From: Sipunculus nudus
Taxonomy: Eukaryota; Annelida; Sipuncula; Golfingiida; Sipunculidae
Reading direction: 5' to 3'
DNA length: 64,000 bases
Assembly (NCBI GenBank): GCA_026874595.1
Contig: CM049320.1
Coordinates: forward strand, 24,251,714 to 24,315,713
Shown here: one piece after another, positions 59,544 to 64,000 of the stretch
Layout of the letters: every line of letters starts with the position of its first letter
Position numbering within the stretch: the first letter of the stretch is position 1
Position numbers and translations under genes: made by a program
The notes under the pieces: model-generated
Databases searched by the model: none
Told to the model about the DNA's origin: nothing
Seen by the model: the letters and a program-made list of their open reading frames with translations, nothing else

Positions 59544-62500
59544 CTAAAAAGTAATCGATAATAAAACTACATCTTTAGATAATTCTTATACTCTATAATT
59601 ATGAATTACATAAACTATACATTGAACGCCTATTCATATCATGATTGTTTGTTCGGAAACCTATTTAGGGTATGGAGTAACTCTTCCAATTGGGATGGCA
59701 TATGTCCTTTTAGCTGCAGATTTACCAGACTACACCAGGATTAAATGAGAGCAAATACTTGCGCAAATTAAAAATAAACACCCACCTATAGCCCACAAAA
59801 AGTGTTAGGCGTTTTAATTATCGGCAATTTTCAATTAGCAGTATGTATTTTAATCGATTATGACTTGTAAATAATTCGTTCATTTCAATGATTTATCTAT
59901 AAAGAAAGCAGGTAAATATAAATAGAAAGACATCAAATCAACCTCACTATCTCGTATATTCATACTCATTCCAAACCGGAGTAATACATTCAGCACATCA
60001 GCGTTTCCATTCACAAGGGCATAATGCATTAGTGGATAACCTTCCTGTGATAATGCACGTTTAAACATACTTTTGTACTATACATTGTCATATGATGGGT
60101 TTAAGATTTGAATATTGACTCTAAATACAGGTTTTTCATAACGGTATTTTGTTTACGACATTCAAACTTATACTCCCTCTTTGACAAGGATAATACGTGC
60201 AAACACACAACAAGTGAAATGATATTCCGAGGAGAGATACTGAAGAATAACGGTTACATTTGTCTTGGTTTAAACAATACTTTATTGTAAATATAGCAAC
60301 AAGGGGATTTAATTTAATTCTTCTCCTCACCTTTGTCTTCTTCTTAGTATCAGCACCACTCTTTAGTAGTAAGTCCATTATTTCGCTATCGCCAAGTACT
60401 ATCGCATACATAAGAGCTGTCTGTTCCTTTAAAGACATTGAATTAGCTTATATCGCAAATGTGAATGTATTTGGTTATGCTCCCAACAGAAATGCAATAT
60501 GTCTCGTTTGTTAATAGACTTAATAGTTTTTACTGCAATCTCTAGGATTTTTTAATTGTAACAAATCATTTTTGAAAAGCTTTGTAACTTTACCTTAGTA
60601 GCTACCTGGTTTGGATCCATTCCTCTTTCTAACAACAGTTTAGTCATTTCATGAGACTTGATGAAAATGGATAGTATCAGTGGTGATACAGTGTTCTGTT
60701 GGAAAACAGGAGAGAAAAAAATCCCTTAATGGAAATAACGACATTACTGTAGAATTATAATAGCTTGGACAATGATTTTTGTATGTAAGTATATGCGGAG
60801 AAGTGAATTGATGATAACCTTATTGAATTGGTCTCTCTCAGACATGTAGTCCAAAATGGCATTCACAATACGTGTGTTACCTCTCAGTATGGCAAACATA
60901 AGAGGTGACAGATTAACTGCTGCACACTCCTGAAATAAACGAAATTTTTATTTATTTTTCACGAGGCCTATTTATATTTGGCAACGCACAGTTTAAATAT
61001 ATATGTGTCCTAGTTCAGTTTTGCTTACGTTAATGAAATATTCACTGATCCCGAAATTTAGATTATTTATTTTTTCATTGGTTTTAAAGAAATCATATGG
61101 TTATTATTTATAAATAGATAAATATATAAAGTCATTACTTCGTATTGATATAGTTCACGCAGAGCGGATAGAACCTCTGATTTTTTTCAGTTCATATTTT
61201 TGTTCTTCATTCTCCAGCAGATCTCCTGACAGATTCTGGTATATGAACGAACAATGGTAGAAAACATTTCTACTGGTGCATAAATGTTAAGCTTTGTAAA
61301 TCAGTTGAGTGTATTAATAAGTCTCCTATATAAGGCTTAGAGCGTAAGTGTCATTCCCTGTGTTTGGGATAAAAGCAGTATGTTTATAACATAAGTATTG
61401 AACTCGACACATTCCGTGTTTCATAGAAGATTTGTCAAAGCTACGAACCTAACCAGTGATACTTTAAACAGGTTCATAGTATATTACTGGACGGGTCCCC
61501 GGATCAGATCGTGCAGATTATAGATTTTTTTAAGTTTACATGTAGTTTTTTTAAATATGTCAAGCGGCCTTAAAAAAAAAACTCTTGTAATTATCCAATC
61601 AATAGTAGGCTAAATGTCTATAATTACAAATACTTTTTTATGATTGTTACAATAATTATTGACTTAACCAGGCTTAAGTTGAAGAGGTGAACGTAACGTA
61701 AACTAGAAAAGATGATGTAGAGTACTAAATAGATATACACACATAAATATAGATGTACTGCAGTTTACGTGCAACTTACGGTTTTTGCTTCAACTGAAAG
61801 AGCTGCTCCTAACTTCAATAGAAGTTTGACGAGCAATTCCTCTTGAATCATTATAGCATACAGAAGTGGGGTCCAGCCGCTCTGGATTATGAGGGTAATT
61901 ACGGATTACAATATATAAGTTGAAATGAGAGAAATAATAGTGATATCTCTCGATTTACCTTTAAAAGGACCTAAGATCTACTAACAGGAAGGTATTCACA
62001 TGAACAAGGCACAATCTACTAAACTAACCATACCTTTTCATACGAGAGTTGAATTATCGTATAAGTAGAAACACAATTATATCTTTGGACCTTAAATTTC
62101 TCGAGTTCTATTTGGTGAATAAACTACTTATTTCATACGGATTTTACAACTAGTTTAAATAACTATTATGAAGCATTTTCCATGGTTCGAATAGTGGCTT
62201 TCTCTAGTGGTTGAAGAAAAAATAGAGGACTCGGAGGAAACCAACGACCTTGGCTTATTCATGGCATCCAGTCTCATTACCACGCAGGGGATTGGTTCGT
62301 TAGAGAAGAGAGTCGATTTTTTTTACAATTTATCGGTCCAGGCCTGATTTATATTTTGTGAATATATAATAATAATAAATTTACCCCTTTCCCTTGAAAG
62401 TTAATGTTTGCTCCATGTTTTATGAGATGTTCAACCATTGCAACTTCTTTATTTTTAATTACAAGCAGCAAGGGTGTCATTCTGTCCACCTTAAATAAAT

Positions 62501-63519
62501 ATTATCGAATTCAAACAAGTTTGTGTGTCATCAACATATAGATTTGCTGGAAACATTACAAGATCTTATTAAATGTATTAAGTTAATATTACTACGCTAC
62601 ATAATTACACCAGCTTCGCTGCAAAATACACCGGCTACTCTATAAAATTCAAATACGCACACTTGTGGCCTCCACGTCCAGGAGGGCATTATTTTCTATA
62701 AGGATTGTTGTTTTCTCCTTGTTTCCTGTCATAACAGCCGATAATAAAGGCGTGTAACCAGGCTTCAAACAAAACAAATATGTTAAAACAAACAAATACT
62801 TCAGTATAGAAGGTCAAATTTAATATAACTTTAGATTCCATGGTTCAAATACAACAATTTTATAACTTTATGGTAAACAGGACACAACTGTAAATCGCTA
62901 AGAACTAAGAATTCTTCCACGTATTTAAGCCAGACCCATATTTCCTGCTTTAAAACCGCATAATTAACTATATCATAACATTATTAAAAGCACATGGATT
63001 ATTACTTTTCATTCAGCCTTTTTTTTTAATTTTAAGTGATTATTCTAATGGCTATTTTTTGATAGACAGATGGACCATAAATTCTTTTTTTATATTTATA
63101 CTCATCATCTTTACATGAATTTCGTGTGCACTGAAACTGAAACGGTTTACCTGTATCAAACGGTTTTGCCTGTATTAAATGGTTAACCTGAATTAAATGG
63201 TTTATCTGTATTGACGGGTTTAACTGTATTTAACGGGTTACCTTTATTTGATTCCGGTTTCGGTCTTTCTCCTTCATTCTTTCTGCAAGTTTCGATGCAT
63301 CTGTATCTTTTCTGACCTGAAAGTTCCAGGAACACATGAGTTCATGTGTTCTGTTACAGATCCCTCATTTAAATTCATTAGTGGCTGGAAGGTTTAAAAC
63401 TAAGAAGAAAAAAAGCAGGAATTGGGTTAATGCTTAAGAAGCAGTATTACCTCAGGCAATATAGGCGTCTTTAATTTCGCTGTTAAGTCGTTCATTTTGT
63501 CCAGGGTTCCCGCTGCCAT
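58479..63519 (-). CDS. ankyrin-repeat protein gene, ten exons, 3' end not found
   Basis: The start is ATG at 63,519 in a good Kozak context (GCAATGG). Exons, 5' to 3': 63,519-63,451; 63,316-63,242; 62,762-62,661; 62,489-62,385; 61,881-61,780; 60,929-60,819; 60,695-60,594; 60,426-60,331; 60,044-59,943; 58,571-58,479. All introns are GT-AG and phase 0, so any exon could be skipped or duplicated without a frameshift. The first two exons encode a 48-residue charged leader. The next eight each encode one ankyrin repeat of 31-37 residues (GYTPLLSAVMTGNKEK, GWTPLLYAIM, QTALMYAIVLGDSEIMDLLL, YPLMHYALVNGNADVLNVLL). The usual His of TPLH is Leu or Met throughout. The sum is 319 residues with no stop reached. 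Ankyrin stacks bind proteins; the partner is unknown. Confidence 0.85.
58597..58671. repeat. (AT)n microsatellite next to ankyrin exon 10
   Basis: About 75 uninterrupted bases, the longest perfect TA tract in the window, within 26 bases of the exon 10 acceptor. Confidence 0.97.
58672..59942. other. large intron 9 of the ankyrin gene
   Basis: It holds C16 (58,851-58,866), C12 (59,322-59,333), a TA tract (59,489-59,540) and a short element-like end near 59,415-59,480 with CTGATGA...GAAA. No exon was seen. Confidence 0.55.
59489..59540. repeat. (TA)n microsatellite
   Basis: About 52 uninterrupted bases. Confidence 0.97.
59943..60044 (-). CDS. ankyrin gene exon 9, repeat 7
   Basis: 34 codons, GYPLMHYALVNGNADVLNVL; acceptor TATCACAG, donor GAG/GTTGAT. 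Confidence 0.88.
60331..60426 (-). CDS. ankyrin gene exon 8, repeat 6
   Basis: 32 codons, QTALMYAIVLGDSEIMDLLL then KSGADTKKKTK; donor AAG/GTGAGG. Confidence 0.88.
60594..60695 (-). CDS. ankyrin gene exon 7, repeat 5
   Basis: 34 codons, VSPLILSIFIKSHEMTKLLL; acceptor TCCAACAG, donor AAG/GTAAAG. Confidence 0.88.
60819..60929 (-). CDS. ankyrin gene exon 6, repeat 4
   Basis: 37 codons, NLSPLMFAILRGNTRIVNAI; acceptor TATTTCAG, donor AAG/GTTATC. Confidence 0.85.
61780..61881 (-). CDS. ankyrin gene exon 5, repeat 3
   Basis: 34 codons, GWTPLLYAIMIQEELLVKLL; acceptor AATCCAG, donor ACC/GTAAGT. Confidence 0.88.
62385..62489 (-). CDS. ankyrin gene exon 4, repeat 2
   Basis: 35 codons, MTPLLLVIKNKEVAMVEHLI; acceptor TTTAAG, donor GGG/GTAAAT. 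Confidence 0.85.
62661..62762 (-). CDS. ankyrin gene exon 3, repeat 1
   Basis: 34 codons, PGYTPLLSAVMTGNKEK... The donor is taken as AGT/GTGCGT, a weaker site, chosen because it keeps phase 0; an alternative four bases earlier would not. Confidence 0.75.
63143..63251. repeat. 18-bp minisatellite spanning a splice donor
   Basis: Six units (63,143; 63,161; 63,180; 63,198; 63,216; 63,234), one of 19 bp and the rest 18 bp. The minus-strand consensus is TTTAATACAGGTAAACCG. The last unit covers the exon 2/intron 2 junction of the ankyrin gene. Confidence 0.88.
63242..63316 (-). CDS. ankyrin gene exon 2
   Basis: 25 codons, highly charged (KLAERMKEKDRNRNQIK). Acceptor CTTTCAG; donor AAAG/GTAACC lies inside the minisatellite at 63,143-63,251. 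Confidence 0.75.
63451..63519 (-). CDS. ankyrin gene exon 1 (start)
   Basis: Encodes MAAGTLDKMNDLTAKLKTPI and three more residues; donor GAG/GTAATA. Confidence 0.8.
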
Positions 63520-64000
63520 TGCTCGTCACTGCTTGCTTTCCCTCCGTGTCAGACCGAAACCTAAACCATAAAGGCAGCTGATATTCCACATATCTCATAT
63601 TATGGACCATGTTATGGTCGTTCTAGTTTTTCTGGCGTCGAAATTACCTGCTTAATAATGTGCCCCCTTCTTTTGAAGCATATATTGACACTTTACAAGC
63701 TCATGGTCACCAGGGGTTAAGGTCACTAACTGTTATACATGTCCTACAACTTGGTTGAATAATATGTGCATTAAATTTAATTTTAGAATATGCAGCACTC
63801 CAAAGGTTTTGAGATTCACAAACACACTAAATTTGAGCTCGAATACCATAATCAAGGTCGCCAGTTTTCAAACATATCATTTTAAACAATTGGTTTTTAA
63901 ATGTTGAGGTAAATGTATCCAGTTTAAAAAATGGGACAATGAGACAAAGATTTGTGCATAATTTGAGAGGAATATTATAATTGTATCCGCCAAAACAGAG
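63520..64000 (-). promoter_or_regulatory. 5' flank of the ankyrin gene
   Basis: It contains the 5' UTR and probably the promoter. On the minus strand a possible acceptor (ATGGTTTAG/GTTTCGG, about 63,565) suggests a further leader exon. I see no clear TATA box or other element. Confidence 0.4.

Noticed and set aside
1..64000. tRNA, rRNA or CRISPR arrays
   Set aside because: No tRNA-like A/B box pairs with cloverleaf potential, no rRNA-like blocks, and no direct-repeat/spacer arrays were seen; the regular 49-bp hairpins at 15.9 kb have related spacers and lie in a retroelement leader.

Overview
This is animal nuclear DNA. Genes are split by GT-AG introns, intergenic DNA is AT-rich and crowded with long (TA)n tracts, and there are LTR and non-LTR retroelement relics. 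A small family of RING/B-box/coiled-coil/beta-propeller (TRIM-type) genes and an ankyrin-repeat gene are also present. Lineage-specific TRIM families, Ty3/gypsy elements and TGACCTTTGACCT-type repeats fit an invertebrate, most likely a bivalve or other mollusc. That placement is inference. Nothing bacterial or organellar was seen.

Layout. 0.64-5.6 kb: a decayed forward Ty3/gypsy element (gag, RT, RNase H, integrase, chromodomain, env-like ORF). 6.3 kb: a perfect 22-bp hairpin. 6.6-9.6 kb: two dispersed repeats (A then B) that recur in the same order at 49.8-53.9 kb. 10,756-17,243: a structurally complete reverse-strand LTR retrotransposon with 977-bp LTRs and a 5-bp target duplication. Its integrase lies upstream of RT, and its leader carries four regularly spaced hairpins. 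18.0-18.9 kb: an eroded minisatellite. 19.0-20.9 kb: a TRIM-like gene with two frameshifts. 26.7-27.5 kb: a propeller-only TRIM relic. 31.8-32.9 kb: a non-LTR element relic. 34.5-36.3 kb: a heavily decayed TRIM pseudogene. 41.1-42.9 kb: the one intact TRIM-like gene (619 aa). 46.5-46.9 kb: a GC-rich island with CRE-like sites. 48.0-48.8 kb: a probable solo LTR. 50.3-51.5 kb: a tandem duplication of about 0.6 kb. 54.4-55.2 kb: an alternating tandem repeat rich in nuclear-receptor half-sites. 58.5-63.5 kb: the 5' part of a reverse-strand ankyrin-repeat gene (ten phase-0 exons, 319 aa so far).

Only two loci look like working host genes: the intact TRIM-like gene and the ankyrin gene. All TRIM-related loci and the ankyrin gene are on the minus strand. 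The TRIM copies form a decay series (intact, two indels, ruined, fragment) with the same one-coding-exon layout and a leader-intron acceptor just before the ATG. The retroelements are not coding-competent as read. Exact boundaries of repeats and relics were set by eye and may be off by tens of bases unless a precise landmark is given.
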